A program made the position numbers and the translations under genes. From the NCBI GenBank assembly GCA_016933955.1, contig JAFGTT010000026.1, forward strand, positions 62,001-126,000: a stretch of 64,000 nucleotides of DNA. Direction: 5' to 3'. Shown one piece after another: positions 33,011-41,855 of this stretch. The notes beneath the pieces were generated by a model that had not been told where the DNA came from, searched no databases, and worked only from the letters and a program-made list of their open reading frames with translations. How positions within the stretch are numbered: position 1 is the stretch's first letter; every line of letters begins with the position of its first letter. The stretch comes from Candidatus Zixiibacteriota bacterium (GTDB lineage: Bacteria; Zixibacteria; MSB-5A5; GN15; PGXB01).

Positions 33011-34857
33011 TGTGTGGTATTGCCGGTATAATCGATTTAAAAAATCCGGTTTCGAGAGAACTGGTGAAACGGATGACCGATGCCCTGGTGCATCGGGGGC
33101 CCGATGCGGAGGGTTTTTATATCAACGGGGGAGTCGGCCTGGGACATCGGCGCTTGAGTATTATCGATCTGGCCACCGGCTCCCAGCCGATCAGCAACGA
33201 AGATGGCACCATCCGGGTTGTCTTCAACGGCGAAATCTATAATTACCGTGATCTGATAAAACAACTCAAATCATCCGGACATACCTTTACTACCCGGGCC
33301 GATACCGAAACCATCGTCCATCTGTATGAAGATTACGGTGATGACTGTATCACGCATTTACGAGGAATGTTTGCCTTTGCGCTGTGGGATGAGCGCAAAA
33401 AAAGACTGCTGATTGGCCGCGACCGGGTCGGGAAAAAACCGGTCGCCTATTACCATCGGCCCGGCAAATTCGTCTTCGGTTCCGAAATAAAGGCCCTGCT
33501 GTGCGATCAATCCGTGGAGAGAGAAATATCATCGGATGCTATCAATAACTATTTGACCTTCGGCTATATCCCGGCCCCCGACTCGATCTACCGGCATATT
33601 CAAAAACTGCTCCCCGGTCATTTTCTTGTCTATGAAAACGACCGGGTGGAAACCAGGCGATATTGGGATATCAAATATACCGATGATGGCCCGGCCGATG
33701 AAAAGGAGGCTCTGCAGGAAATCGAACGGCTGTTACTGGAATCCACTTCCTTGCGGATGGTTGCCGATGTACCACTGGGGGCTTTCCTGAGCGGCGGAGT
33801 GGATTCTTCCCTGGTGGTGGGTTTGATGGCCCATCTGTCGGACCGGCCCGTGAAAACCTTTTCGATCGGTTTTAACGAGGATGATTACTCCGAAATCAAA
33901 TATGCCCGGAAGGTGGCCGCTCATCTGGGAACGGAGCATTACGAGGATATTCTGGAACCGGATATTTTCCAGGTTCTTCAGGTATTGCTGGAGCAATACG
34001 ATGAGCCTTTTGCCGATTCCTCGATGATTCCCACTTACCTGGTATCGCAGATGGCCCGCCATCATGTAACCGTGGCACTGTCCGGTGATGGCGGTGACGA
34101 GGTCTTCGCCGGTTATAACCGTTACACCCGGTTCAAAACCGCCCGCCGACTCGATCATATCCCCGGCATGAGGCGGCTGGCCGGTTATGCCGCCAGATTC
34201 CCCCTGGCTCCTCCTCCGATAAAAAGAAAACTCAGCATTCTGGCCACACCCGGTCATCAACGACAACTGGAACTGTCATCGGTCATCCCTCAAAAAGAAA
34301 GAAAGCACCTTTACACCGATCAGTTCAACGCCAGTCTTGAGAATGCCGTTTCCAGCCGCCCGGCCAGATTGTATCTCTCTTCCCCGGATCGATTGAACAA
34401 ATGGCTCTACAGCGACATGCATGCCTTTCTACCCGATGATATTCTGGTCAAGGTGGACCGGGCCAGCATGGCCAGTTCCCTTGAGACCCGCGCCCCGCTT
34501 CTTGACCAGAAGGTGATTGAATTTATGGCCACGATTCCGGAACGGCTGAAGACCCGGGGTAATATCGGCAAATACCTGCTTAAGAAACTGGCCAAGAAAT
34601 ATGTTCCCCACGAAGTCATCTACCGGGATAAAATGGGTTTCATGATTCCCGCGTCACATTGGTTCCGGGATTCTCTGCAACATGAGATCGATAATAAATT
34701 ACTGGGACACGGGGTCCTTACAACCAGGTATGTTCGACCGGAGGCAGTCCGGAAAATGATCCGGGAACATGCCGCCGGTTCTCATGATCACAGCCCGGCC
34801 CTGTTTGCTCTTTTCTATCTGGAACTCTGGCTGAGAAGGTACGCTCCCGATGCCTGA
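33010..34857 (+). CDS. asnB: Glutamine-dependent asparagine synthase-like amidotransferase
   Basis: A 615-residue class II amidotransferase. The N-terminus MCGIAGI exposes the nucleophile Cys2 of the glutaminase domain, with VHRGPDAEGFY, GLGHRRLSIIDL and NGEIYNYRDL. The C-terminal synthetase domain starts with the PP-loop FLSGGVDSSLVVGLM and continues with SIGFNEDDYSEIKYAR, ALSGDGGDEVFAGYNRY and DHIPG. It matches AsnB length and motifs. In polysaccharide clusters such enzymes commonly amidate a sugar uronic acid or another carboxylate rather than make asparagine; next to a CapK-like activating enzyme that is plausible here, but it is inferred. The ATG overlaps the previous stop (TAATG) and its end overlaps the next gene by 8 bases. 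Confidence 0.9.
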   Translation: MCGIAGIIDLKNPVSRELVKRMTDALVHRGPDAEGFYINGGVGLGHRRLSIIDLATGSQPISNEDGTIRVVFNGEIYNYRDLIKQLKSSGHTFTTRADTETIVHLYEDYGDDCITHLRGMFAFALWDERKKRLLIGRDRVGKKPVAYYHRPGKFVFGSEIKALLCDQSVEREISSDAINNYLTFGYIPAPDSIYRHIQKLLPGHFLVYENDRVETRRYWDIKYTDDGPADEKEALQEIERLLLESTSLRMVADVPLGAFLSGGVDSSLVVGLMAHLSDRPVKTFSIGFNEDDYSEIKYARKVAAHLGTEHYEDILEPDIFQVLQVLLEQYDEPFADSSMIPTYLVSQMARHHVTVALSGDGGDEVFAGYNRYTRFKTARRLDHIPGMRRLAGYAARFPLAPPPIKRKLSILATPGHQRQLELSSVIPQKERKHLYTDQFNASLENAVSSRPARLYLSSPDRLNKWLYSDMHAFLPDDILVKVDRASMASSLETRAPLLDQKVIEFMATIPERLKTRGNIGKYLLKKLAKKYVPHEVIYRDKMGFMIPASHWFRDSLQHEIDNKLLGHGVLTTRYVRPEAVRKMIREHAAGSHDHSPALFALFYLELWLRRYAPDA

Positions 34858-36088
34858 TGAAAAAAAGAAAAACATCCTGATGCTGATCGACCAGTTTTAT
34901 CCCGTGGTCGGTGGCGCCGAACAGCAGGCACTAAGGCTCAGTCTCAAACTTATCCGTAAGGGACATCGGGTGATAGTCTTGACCAGGCGTTCCCGTGAAG
35001 ATCTCCGCGATACCGAGAATCTTGACGGCCTGACCATCCATCGCCTGTCAGCCACCGGCGTCTCCGGGGCCAGCAAACTTAAAAGCACTCTCCCCGCCGC
35101 CCGCTGGCTTATCCGGCACCGCCATGATTACGATCTGGTTCATTGTCATGGAGTCAACCCGTTGGAATGGAGCGCTATGCTGGCCGGATTGATCACAAAG
35201 AAACCCTATGTCCTTAAAATTCCCCTTTCTAATTTTCTCAATTACGCCGGAGCTAAGGATGGCTTTATTATGCCGGCATCGGGAAAAGTATCTTTTTTTT
35301 CGCGGATTACCCGTTTGCTTTTCATCCTGCCGATTTTGAAATTCGTCAGAAAAAATCTGATACGCCGGGCCGGACGGGTCCTGGCTATCAGCCCCGAAAT
35401 CAAAGACACTCTTAATAAAAACGGATTGAAAAATATTTCCGACCTTCCCAATGGGATAGATACTGATTTCTTCGCACCGGCCACACCCGATGAAAAGGCG
35501 GCCCTGCGAAACAGGCTGGGGCTTTCGACCGAGACAGTGGTTTTCGTCTATTCCGGACGTCTGGCCGTGGAAAAAAACCTGACCACCCTGCTGACCGCCT
35601 GGAATCATTACCGCCGTCGATCCGGTTACGTAGAATCGAAACTTATTCTCCTGGGAACCGGTCGCGGACAATATTATTCGACTGAAAAAGAACTGCGGCA
35701 AATGGCTTCAGATTATATTTTGAACGATGTTATTTTTGCCGGGGCCGTTGATAATGTCATAGATTACCTTCGGGCCGCCGATGTGTTTATATTACCATCA
35801 TTATGGGAAGGGATGTCCAATGCCCTTCTGGAGGCGATGGCCTGCGGCCTGCCGGCGATTGCATCCGATATTCCCGGCAATCGTGCCCTGGTCGAACATG
35901 AAAAATCCGGTTTGCTGTTTGATCCCGGATCACCGAAAATTCTGGCCGATTGCCTGGAGTGTCTGGCCGGTGAGCCTCTATTCCGGGCGGCGTTGGGCAA
36001 AAGAGCCCGTGAAATCACCGAAGAAAAATTCTCCCTGCAGAAAATAACCGAGCGGCTTCTCGATGAATATCAAAAGCTGCTTGCCTGA
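34850..36088 (+). CDS. GT4-family glycosyltransferase
   Basis: A 412-residue GT-B glycosyltransferase. The N-terminal domain begins ILMLIDQFYPVVGGAEQQALRL, the acceptor-side glycine motif, and ends in LAISPEIKDTLNKNGL, SDLPNGIDTDFF. The C-terminal donor domain has FVYSGRLAVEKNLTTLLTAW, LLGTGRGQYY, and the EX7E-type DVFILPSLWEGMSNALLEAMACG. GT4 enzymes transfer a sugar from a nucleotide donor with retention. As part of the polysaccharide operon it should extend the repeat unit on the cytoplasmic face. It overlaps asnB by 8 bases and is followed after 26 bases by the ligase/polymerase. Confidence 0.9.
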   Translation: MPDEKKKNILMLIDQFYPVVGGAEQQALRLSLKLIRKGHRVIVLTRRSREDLRDTENLDGLTIHRLSATGVSGASKLKSTLPAARWLIRHRHDYDLVHCHGVNPLEWSAMLAGLITKKPYVLKIPLSNFLNYAGAKDGFIMPASGKVSFFSRITRLLFILPILKFVRKNLIRRAGRVLAISPEIKDTLNKNGLKNISDLPNGIDTDFFAPATPDEKAALRNRLGLSTETVVFVYSGRLAVEKNLTTLLTAWNHYRRRSGYVESKLILLGTGRGQYYSTEKELRQMASDYILNDVIFAGAVDNVIDYLRAADVFILPSLWEGMSNALLEAMACGLPAIASDIPGNRALVEHEKSGLLFDPGSPKILADCLECLAGEPLFRAALGKRAREITEEKFSLQKITERLLDEYQKLLA

Positions 36089-36114
36089 ATTATAAAAGTT
36101 TAAAATATTACCCC

Positions 36115-37425
36115 ATGCTATATCTGATGGTTATTCCTGGCGTGTTAATCCTCGCCGGGTTGTACTATTACCTGATACGCAAACCGGAACGACTCCTTCT
36201 GGCTTACCTGTTTGCCCTGCCGCTATTCCCTCCCCTGCCCATCGGTCCGATCGAGATCAGCGTCCTTGACCTCCTGACCATCCCTGCCATGATTTACCTG
36301 ATTTATCATCTGGGGCAAAACGGTTTTAAAATCAGCGGGTATTTTACCTCGGGGTTTCTGCTCTTTGTAACGGTAGCCGCAATTTCCTTCATCAGTTTCT
36401 CGATCCAACAGATGACTTTTTCCGCTATTCTCTTCATGAAGTTGTTCCGCTTGATCGAGATGCTTTTGCCGGTCTTGCTGGCCGTCCTGATCGCCGCAAG
36501 AATGCGAATCGACCGGATTATTCTTTTTTTTCTGGTCGGCGGCGGGTTGGCCGCTCTGGCAGGCATTATAATGTATCTGGCCGGATACTCTTATAAACCT
36601 TCACAGACTTTCGCCTCGCTGGGAGAGTTTATTTTCCGCGCCGCCGGAACCCACGGCGATTCCGGGTCCTTCGGCAACCTGATGGGATTGGTCTCTCTGG
36701 TGGGAATCTGGACGCTTATTTATGGGAAAGAAATCAGTGGAACCTTCAGCCGTCGAGCGCAAATCTTTCTGGCGTGGTCGGCAATGATTTTATCAACGGG
36801 CGCCCTGACCCTGAGTTTATCCCGCGGCGGAATTGTCCTGCTGGCCATCGGACTGGTAGTAATCCTGGCCCCGCTGACCCGTAATCCCCGACGACTGCTG
36901 AAAGTGATTTTTATTTCCGCGATGATAATTTTATTGGCGGTTGGTCTTTTTGGTACCTTTGTTGAAAATGACCTGATTCTGAAAGCTGTTAATATGCTTG
37001 GTGAGAGATTGAATTCATTTTCCGATCTGACAACCGATTTCGAAACCGTCTCAAGCCGACGCACAATTTTTTGGGAAAAATCCTGGTTACTGTGGTCAGG
37101 TAATATCATGGCCTGGCCATTTGGTCTTGGCTATAAATCGCTGGATAATTTTTATGATTCCCTGCCGGATAATAATTTCTTCCAGGCTCTTTTTGAAATG
37201 GGTCTGGTTGGAGTTATGGCCTTGATCTTCCTGATTTATGGTGGATTCCGAGCCGGGATAGACAGATTCAGGCATAACCGCCCATCCGGAATTTTGGTCC
37301 TGGCCATCTGGATCGGTATAATCTCAAATATGTTTTCGGCCGATGTGCTGACCTACTGGCACAATATCCCGCCTATTTTTATTATTCTGGTGGTTTTCAC
37401 ACACGAATTTTCAACGGCAAACTAA
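36115..37425 (+). CDS. O-antigen ligase/polymerase family membrane protein
   Basis: A 436-residue protein with about eleven transmembrane helices. A large loop near residues 300-350 (RLNSFSDLTTDFETVSSRRTIFW and GLGYKSLDNFYDSLPDNNFFQ) has the arrangement of the periplasmic catalytic loop of the Wzy/WaaL (O-antigen ligase) superfamily. LSLSRGGIVLLAIGLV is a typical core helix motif. It either polymerises repeat units or attaches them to an acceptor; sequence alone does not decide. No strong ribosome binding site precedes ATG 36115; the preceding gene ends 26 bases upstream. An inverted repeat begins at its stop codon. Confidence 0.8.
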   Translation: MLYLMVIPGVLILAGLYYYLIRKPERLLLAYLFALPLFPPLPIGPIEISVLDLLTIPAMIYLIYHLGQNGFKISGYFTSGFLLFVTVAAISFISFSIQQMTFSAILFMKLFRLIEMLLPVLLAVLIAARMRIDRIILFFLVGGGLAALAGIIMYLAGYSYKPSQTFASLGEFIFRAAGTHGDSGSFGNLMGLVSLVGIWTLIYGKEISGTFSRRAQIFLAWSAMILSTGALTLSLSRGGIVLLAIGLVVILAPLTRNPRRLLKVIFISAMIILLAVGLFGTFVENDLILKAVNMLGERLNSFSDLTTDFETVSSRRTIFWEKSWLLWSGNIMAWPFGLGYKSLDNFYDSLPDNNFFQALFEMGLVGVMALIFLIYGGFRAGIDRFRHNRPSGILVLAIWIGIISNMFSADVLTYWHNIPPIFIILVVFTHEFSTAN

Positions 37426-37486
37426 TCCTTCCGCGAAAATACCCTTTACGGAAAATTTTTCGGGATAACCCGGGAAAGGAAGGATT
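37424..37486. repeat. Inverted repeat after the ligase gene
   Basis: AATCCTTCC (37424-37432) and GGAAGGATT (37478-37486) are perfect inverted copies, with partial inner pairing (CGAAAAT with ATTTTTCG). The stem starts at the stop codon of the ligase gene. No clear T run follows, so it may be an mRNA-stabilising or processing structure within the operon rather than a terminator. Confidence 0.5.
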
Positions 37487-37633
37487 GATTTATTAGTTTG
37501 CAACTTTTTTAATTTTCCCGCCCTTCCTCTTAAGCCCCTAATTATCAACACCTTGGATTCCAATCGCATTTCCCGAAAAAACCGGCACCGGAGTTGAATA
37601 AGATATTTTGCGGAGAGAAATGGGAGCCTGTGA

Positions 37634-38725
37634 ATGATACGCAAAATCACGCTAAAAAAATTCTTTCGGGGAATACCGGTTAGGGCACAACAAAACGCCA
37701 AAAGTTATGTTTCCAAACCGAATAAAAACGAATTCCAAATCAATATTTCCGATCTGATTGGTTTGTTACGAGAAAATATCCGCCCGATAGCCCTGATTTG
37801 CGCCGTAGTTATGATTATTACCGCCATGATACTTATGTTTCTGCCCGATCGCTATACCTCGACAGCTTCAATTCTCCCCGCCGGGGGGACAGATCGTCTG
37901 AGTACGCTTCGGGAGTTGACCGGTCTGGCCGGTTATGACAATAGTCCTGAGGCCAATTCTTCAAGGCTGTTTCCGGATATTCTCTATTCAAATGTGATCC
38001 GCGATGCCGTCCTTGGCAAGGAATACACTTTCCATGATGGTAGTAAAGATAAGACGATGACCTTGAATGAATTTTTCGGTTCCAATAATCCCGATATTCT
38101 CCGGATTCGACTATCCGGCCTTACTGATATTACCACCGATAAAAAAAGCGGCATCATCAAATTGAAAGTGGAAACCGAATATCCGGAACTTTCTCAATCC
38201 ATTGCTTCAAACTACCTGGCGGAACTGGACAGGTTTAACAGGTTCCAGAGACGTTCGACCGCGGGGCAGAATGTGCGCTATCTCGAACATGAAATTGACA
38301 CGCGTCGGACCGAGTTAAATATTGTTGAAGACAGTCTTGAAACTTTCCAGTTAACCAACCGGAACTGGGATATGACTTCCAATCCGGTTATTCTCAAAAC
38401 GATTGGCCGTCTGAAACGGGATATCGAAATAAAATCCCGGACCTACGCTCTTCTCCAGGAGCAGTATGAACTGGCCAAACTTGAAGCCCAGAAAGATATC
38501 CCCATCGTACAGATCCTCGATTCGCCGAACCTTCCGGCGACCAAATCGGGACCATTTCGCCTCCGGCTGATATTAATCAGCGGTTTGACCGCCATATTTA
38601 TAACAGCCCTGATAATTATCCTGACCGACATTTATTACAGCAGTCGTCCCCGGAAACAAATCAACCTGACCGCTCCTTTCCGGGATCGGCGCACAAGCCT
38701 TTTAATAGAGGATATCGACCGATGA
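37634..38725 (+). CDS. wzz: Wzz/GumC-like polysaccharide chain-length regulator
   Basis: A 363-residue co-polymerase. A first transmembrane helix (IALICAVVMIITAMILMFL) follows a cytoplasmic start, then YTSTASILPAGG, the usual entry of the periplasmic domain. A long coiled-coil region (residues about 190-280: SNYLAELDRFNRFQRRSTAG, EHEIDTRRTELNIVEDSLETF) leads to IVQILDSPNLPATKSGPFR and the second helix. The proline-rich PNLPATKSGPFRLRLILIS around TM2 is the Wzz signature. No tyrosine kinase domain is fused. It sets polymer length with the polymerase. The start is ATG 37634 with GGAG 7 bases upstream. It overlaps the last glycosyltransferase by four bases. Confidence 0.85.
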   Translation: MIRKITLKKFFRGIPVRAQQNAKSYVSKPNKNEFQINISDLIGLLRENIRPIALICAVVMIITAMILMFLPDRYTSTASILPAGGTDRLSTLRELTGLAGYDNSPEANSSRLFPDILYSNVIRDAVLGKEYTFHDGSKDKTMTLNEFFGSNNPDILRIRLSGLTDITTDKKSGIIKLKVETEYPELSQSIASNYLAELDRFNRFQRRSTAGQNVRYLEHEIDTRRTELNIVEDSLETFQLTNRNWDMTSNPVILKTIGRLKRDIEIKSRTYALLQEQYELAKLEAQKDIPIVQILDSPNLPATKSGPFRLRLILISGLTAIFITALIIILTDIYYSSRPRKQINLTAPFRDRRTSLLIEDIDR

Positions 38726-39909
38726 AAACAGCGATTGTCTATGACTGGCTGGTGACTTATGCCGGTGCGGAACGGGTGCTGGAACAGATCATTCGGTTGT
38801 ATCCCGAAGCCGATATCTTCACTCTTTATGATTTTATTCCCCAGGGACAGCGCGGATTTTTGCTGGATAAACCAACCACCACCTCATTTTTACAAAAATT
38901 TCCTCTGGCCCGCAAAAAATATCGAAGCTATCTGCCGCTCATGCCCCTGGCTATTGAACAGTTTGACCTGACCGGTTATGAACTGGTCATCTCGGTCTCC
39001 CATGCCGTCGCCAAAGGTGTCATCACCGGCCCGGATCAACTGCATATCGCTTATGTCAATTCACCGATACGCTACGCCTGGGATTTGATGTATCAGTACC
39101 TGGATGAAGCCGAATTAACCGAAGGCCCCAAAAGCTGGCTGACAAGATTAATACTGCACTATATTCGTAATTGGGATGTCCGCAGTTCCAACACGGTCGA
39201 TCATTTCATCGGGAATTCCCGGTTTATCGTCCGCCGAATTAAAAAATTCTATCGACGTGAGGCGGTCCATATCTATCCCCCGGTTGACATTGACGCTTTC
39301 GAATTGACCACTGATAAAGACGATTTTTACCTGACCGCCTCGCGTCTGGTCTCCTATAAAAAGACAACAGCCATTGTCGAAGCCTTCAATCGGATGCCGG
39401 ATAAAAAGCTGATTGTGGCCGGCGATGGCCCCGAATATCGTAAGATCAAATCCCTGGCAGGTAGAAATATAACCATGACTGGTTACCTGCCGACCGCGGC
39501 CCTGAAAAAATATATGCAGAAGGCCAGGGCTTTTATCTTTGCCGCCGAGGAAGATTTCGGAATTGTCCCGGTCGAGGCTCAGGCCTGCGGTACCCCGGTT
39601 ATCGCCTTTGGTAAAGGCGGTTGTCTTGAAACTGTTATCGATAGGGAAACCGGTCTGTTTTTCCACGAGCAAACCCCCGATGCCATTATTGAAGCGGTAA
39701 CCGAGTTTGAATCAGTGAATCATTTTGATCCATATCGAATGCGGGACAATGCCGCCCGTTTTTCGGTGGATAATTTCCGCCGTAATTTCATGGATTTCGT
39801 GGAGCAGAAGCTGACTGAATTTACTCGGAAGAGACCGGGGTATAACTGCCTCGATTTTAATTTTGTCAGTGATAAGATAAAACAAAGGGCTCAATCAGTT
39901 TCTCTCTGA
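38722..39909 (+). CDS. GT4-family glycosyltransferase, mannosyltransferase-like
   Basis: A 395-residue GT-B enzyme. It begins MKTAIVYDWLVTYAGAERVL, the acceptor loop of WcaI/WbaZ-like mannosyltransferases. It continues with VKGVITGPDQLHIAYVNSPIRYAWD, FIGNSRFIVRRIKKFYRRE, then the donor domain YLTASRLVSYKKTTAIVEAF, VAGDGPEYRKIK and the EX7E-like ARAFIFAAEEDFGIVPVEAQACG. The NSPIRYAWD string is characteristic of this subgroup, which often uses GDP-mannose; the donor is inferred. It is the last gene of the operon, coupled to wzz by ATGA and followed by a strong terminator at 39937-39964. Confidence 0.9.
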   Translation: MKTAIVYDWLVTYAGAERVLEQIIRLYPEADIFTLYDFIPQGQRGFLLDKPTTTSFLQKFPLARKKYRSYLPLMPLAIEQFDLTGYELVISVSHAVAKGVITGPDQLHIAYVNSPIRYAWDLMYQYLDEAELTEGPKSWLTRLILHYIRNWDVRSSNTVDHFIGNSRFIVRRIKKFYRREAVHIYPPVDIDAFELTTDKDDFYLTASRLVSYKKTTAIVEAFNRMPDKKLIVAGDGPEYRKIKSLAGRNITMTGYLPTAALKKYMQKARAFIFAAEEDFGIVPVEAQACGTPVIAFGKGGCLETVIDRETGLFFHEQTPDAIIEAVTEFESVNHFDPYRMRDNAARFSVDNFRRNFMDFVEQKLTEFTRKRPGYNCLDFNFVSDKIKQRAQSVSL

Positions 39910-39936
39910 GGCATATCTCATCTCCTTTCACAGGCG

Positions 39937-39964
39937 AAGGGGCCGGGAAACCGGCCCCTTTTTT
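39937..39964 (+). terminator. Rho-independent terminator of polysaccharide operon
   Basis: AAGGGGCCGG/CCGGCCCCTT ten-pair stem with a GAAA tetraloop and a run of six T. It closes the polysaccharide operon 28 bases after the last stop. Confidence 0.95.
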
Positions 39965-39975
39965 ACTGCACATAG

Positions 39976-40005
39976 GAAAAGCCGGGTAAGATAACCCGGC
40001 TTTTC
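39976..40005. terminator. Bidirectional terminator between convergent genes
   Basis: GAAAAGCCGGGT pairs with ACCCGGCTTTTC around the loop AAGATA. The A and T runs on either side let it act on both strands, here chiefly for the minus-strand lipoprotein gene that ends at 40046. Confidence 0.85.
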
Positions 40006-40045
40006 ATCTATGCAATAACCACATTAAAGAGAGATGTGCCTTGTT

Positions 40046-41146
40046 CTATTCATCAAAGCCGTCATCGACTGCCACAGCGCTGTTGCAGTATGTTTTCCAG
40101 CGACCGGCGAAAAAGCCCATCCCGGTATCACTGTTCTCTCGTGGAAGCCCGTAATGTCCCCGCAAATCCCCGATAGCACTGCCGTTGGCATCGTAAATAT
40201 GCCCGTAGAATTTGCCGCCAAACCGGTCTTTCGATGGACCATTACCCTGTCCCGGATTGGGAATATACACGCCCTTGATCAAACCTTCGAAATGACCGAA
40301 AACATCGATATACTTGCCATAGAAAACATTGACCCATTCGCTGTCGGCATCGACACCCCAGTAACCTTTAACATGACCGGCCAGATAACCGTTGGCGGCC
40401 AGCCAGCGTCCGTAAAAGATGGCCGTCCCGGTGGAATCGTGACCCCAGCGCCCCTCCAGAAAACCTCTCGGGCATCCCATCGGCTCCAGTTTATGACCCC
40501 GAACAGCGACGGCGTTGATATTATCATCCAGATAATAGACCGTATCAAGTGAGGCCAGGTCAGTAATATTATAGGTTACGGAAAATGGTTCGGTTTCGAA
40601 CGACACGGTTATCGGCGTATCGGCATTAATGGTGTCGGACGTATCAACCGGGGGAATATAAATGTTGACCAGAATGCCGTCATAATGAGTAGAAGTCTGT
40701 GAAACCCACTCGATCAGAGTCGGTTCAGTCCGGGGTAGGATATAATCCTGACCGGGTTCGAATCTGATAATTTTACGGATGATGACCGCTCCCCTGGAAA
40801 TGGTCAAGGAGCCGGTCCAATCGGTTAATTGATTAACGGTGCTATCATAATTTAACGAACCCCAGGTCAGGCGTAGAACGTAAGCACCGACTTCTTCATC
40901 GCTGACAATTGAATCGACCGCCGGAGAGAGCAGGATTTCATCGGCAAAATCCTCATCATCGGTCATTTCTGCCGCCAGCGCCGGATCACCAAAAGCCGCC
41001 GCCTCATCAGTAGCGGTAAATCCGCCGAATTCATCGGCTATATCCTGAGTATCATCACCGGATGAAAGATTCCTTTCCTCCCCGCAACCGACCATCATGG
41101 TCAGCAAACTGATTGCGATAAGAGTGATTAACAGGTTACGAATCAT
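40046..41146 (-). CDS. Lipoprotein with MORN-like G-W repeats
   Basis: A 366-residue lipoprotein, lipobox MVGC (Cys21). Residues 25-90 are acidic and probably flexible (DDTQDIADEF, AAEMTDDEDFADE). A beta domain follows to about residue 235. The C-terminal third is a set of short repeats with Gly-aromatic spacing: GFLEGRWG, IFYGRWLAANGYLAGHVKGYWG, FGHFEGLIKGVY, FGGKFYGHIYDANGSAIG, FFAGRW, resembling MORN repeats. MORN strands form elongated beta scaffolds. No enzyme motif is visible. The conserved-looking lipidation suggests an envelope role. It is transcribed alone and ends at the bidirectional terminator 39976-40005. Confidence 0.75.
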   Translation of the reverse strand: MIRNLLITLIAISLLTMMVGCGEERNLSSGDDTQDIADEFGGFTATDEAAAFGDPALAAEMTDDEDFADEILLSPAVDSIVSDEEVGAYVLRLTWGSLNYDSTVNQLTDWTGSLTISRGAVIIRKIIRFEPGQDYILPRTEPTLIEWVSQTSTHYDGILVNIYIPPVDTSDTINADTPITVSFETEPFSVTYNITDLASLDTVYYLDDNINAVAVRGHKLEPMGCPRGFLEGRWGHDSTGTAIFYGRWLAANGYLAGHVKGYWGVDADSEWVNVFYGKYIDVFGHFEGLIKGVYIPNPGQGNGPSKDRFGGKFYGHIYDANGSAIGDLRGHYGLPRENSDTGMGFFAGRWKTYCNSAVAVDDGFDE

Positions 41147-41402
41147 CGGATAACTCCTTTTCAGTATGATTGAACATTCATTCTTTCACGGAAATATTAT
41201 TCAAAATCCATGCCGGAATTATCCTGCCATGCCAAGACATTATCAGACATCAAATTAAACGCACAACCATTAATCGCCGGGGCAATATTTAACCGTACCG
41301 GTTGGTACATCCGGGCCCGGATCGTCCCATCAGGGACACACGCCAAACCATAAGACTTGCCATATCGGCAAACGGCGGCCATTATAACAATAGAACGGAA
41401 AA
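41147..41402 (-). other. Intergenic region with no supported gene
   Basis: About 256 bases upstream of the MORN-like lipoprotein gene. A 61-codon minus-strand frame starting near 41382 exists but has no ribosome binding site or recognisable family; I do not call it a gene. No hairpin terminator or clear promoter is seen. Confidence 0.35.
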
Positions 41403-41651
41403 TTACCAGGCGATCTGTTCGATAATTTTTTCGACCCGGTCGTAAGAAATTCCTTTTCCGCGACAATTGGCCGGATTCTGGAGCATTCCGGTCAGATCAA
41501 ATCCGTTTACAACCAGATGGGGAAAAGCGGTTTGATGATCGTGCTCTGTAATGGTAGCCGAAATACCGAGATTCTCAACTGCCCGCCTTACAAATGTCAC
41601 CGCCTTCTGGTGATCAGCGTTTTGTTTTGAATAGATTAATCCTATTTCCAT
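41403..41651 (-). CDS. Small thioredoxin-fold-like protein without CxxC
   Basis: An 82-residue cytoplasmic protein. Its order of elements, strand (MEIGLIYSK), helix (ADHQKAVTFVRRAVENLG), strand (ISATITEHD), then PHLVVNGFDLTG and a final helix (DRVEKIIEQI), resembles thioredoxin-fold proteins of the glutaredoxin/redox-active-disulfide type. The place of the redox CxxC is occupied by QNAD, so it would not be an ordinary thiol oxidoreductase. One cysteine remains near the end (NPANCRGKG). ATG 41651 has a GGGCGGG stretch 5-10 bases upstream. The fold assignment is a pattern judgement and needs structural confirmation; it could be an unrelated alpha/beta protein. Confidence 0.5.
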   Translation of the reverse strand: MEIGLIYSKQNADHQKAVTFVRRAVENLGISATITEHDHQTAFPHLVVNGFDLTGMLQNPANCRGKGISYDRVEKIIEQIAW

Positions 41652-41855
41652 GCTACCCGCCCTCTCTAAAAGAGGATATTGATTTTTATAAGTCAATGTC
41701 AACTAAAAACTTTTATAAACTTCTATAAGTCCTGGTTGATATCCTGATGATTCCGCGCGGAGAGGACTATCAATCAATTTATTATTATAACAAGCAAGTC
41801 GTAAACAAAGTTGCGTTGATTTCGGAGAAAGAATAAAGTTTTTTCCCCAATCTGG

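Noticed and set aside
41197-41466. Minus-strand open frame of up to 89 codons upstream of the MORN-like lipoprotein
   Set aside because: Overlaps the end of the 41403-41651 gene, no ribosome binding site, no recognisable family. A 61-codon version from 41382 remains possible.
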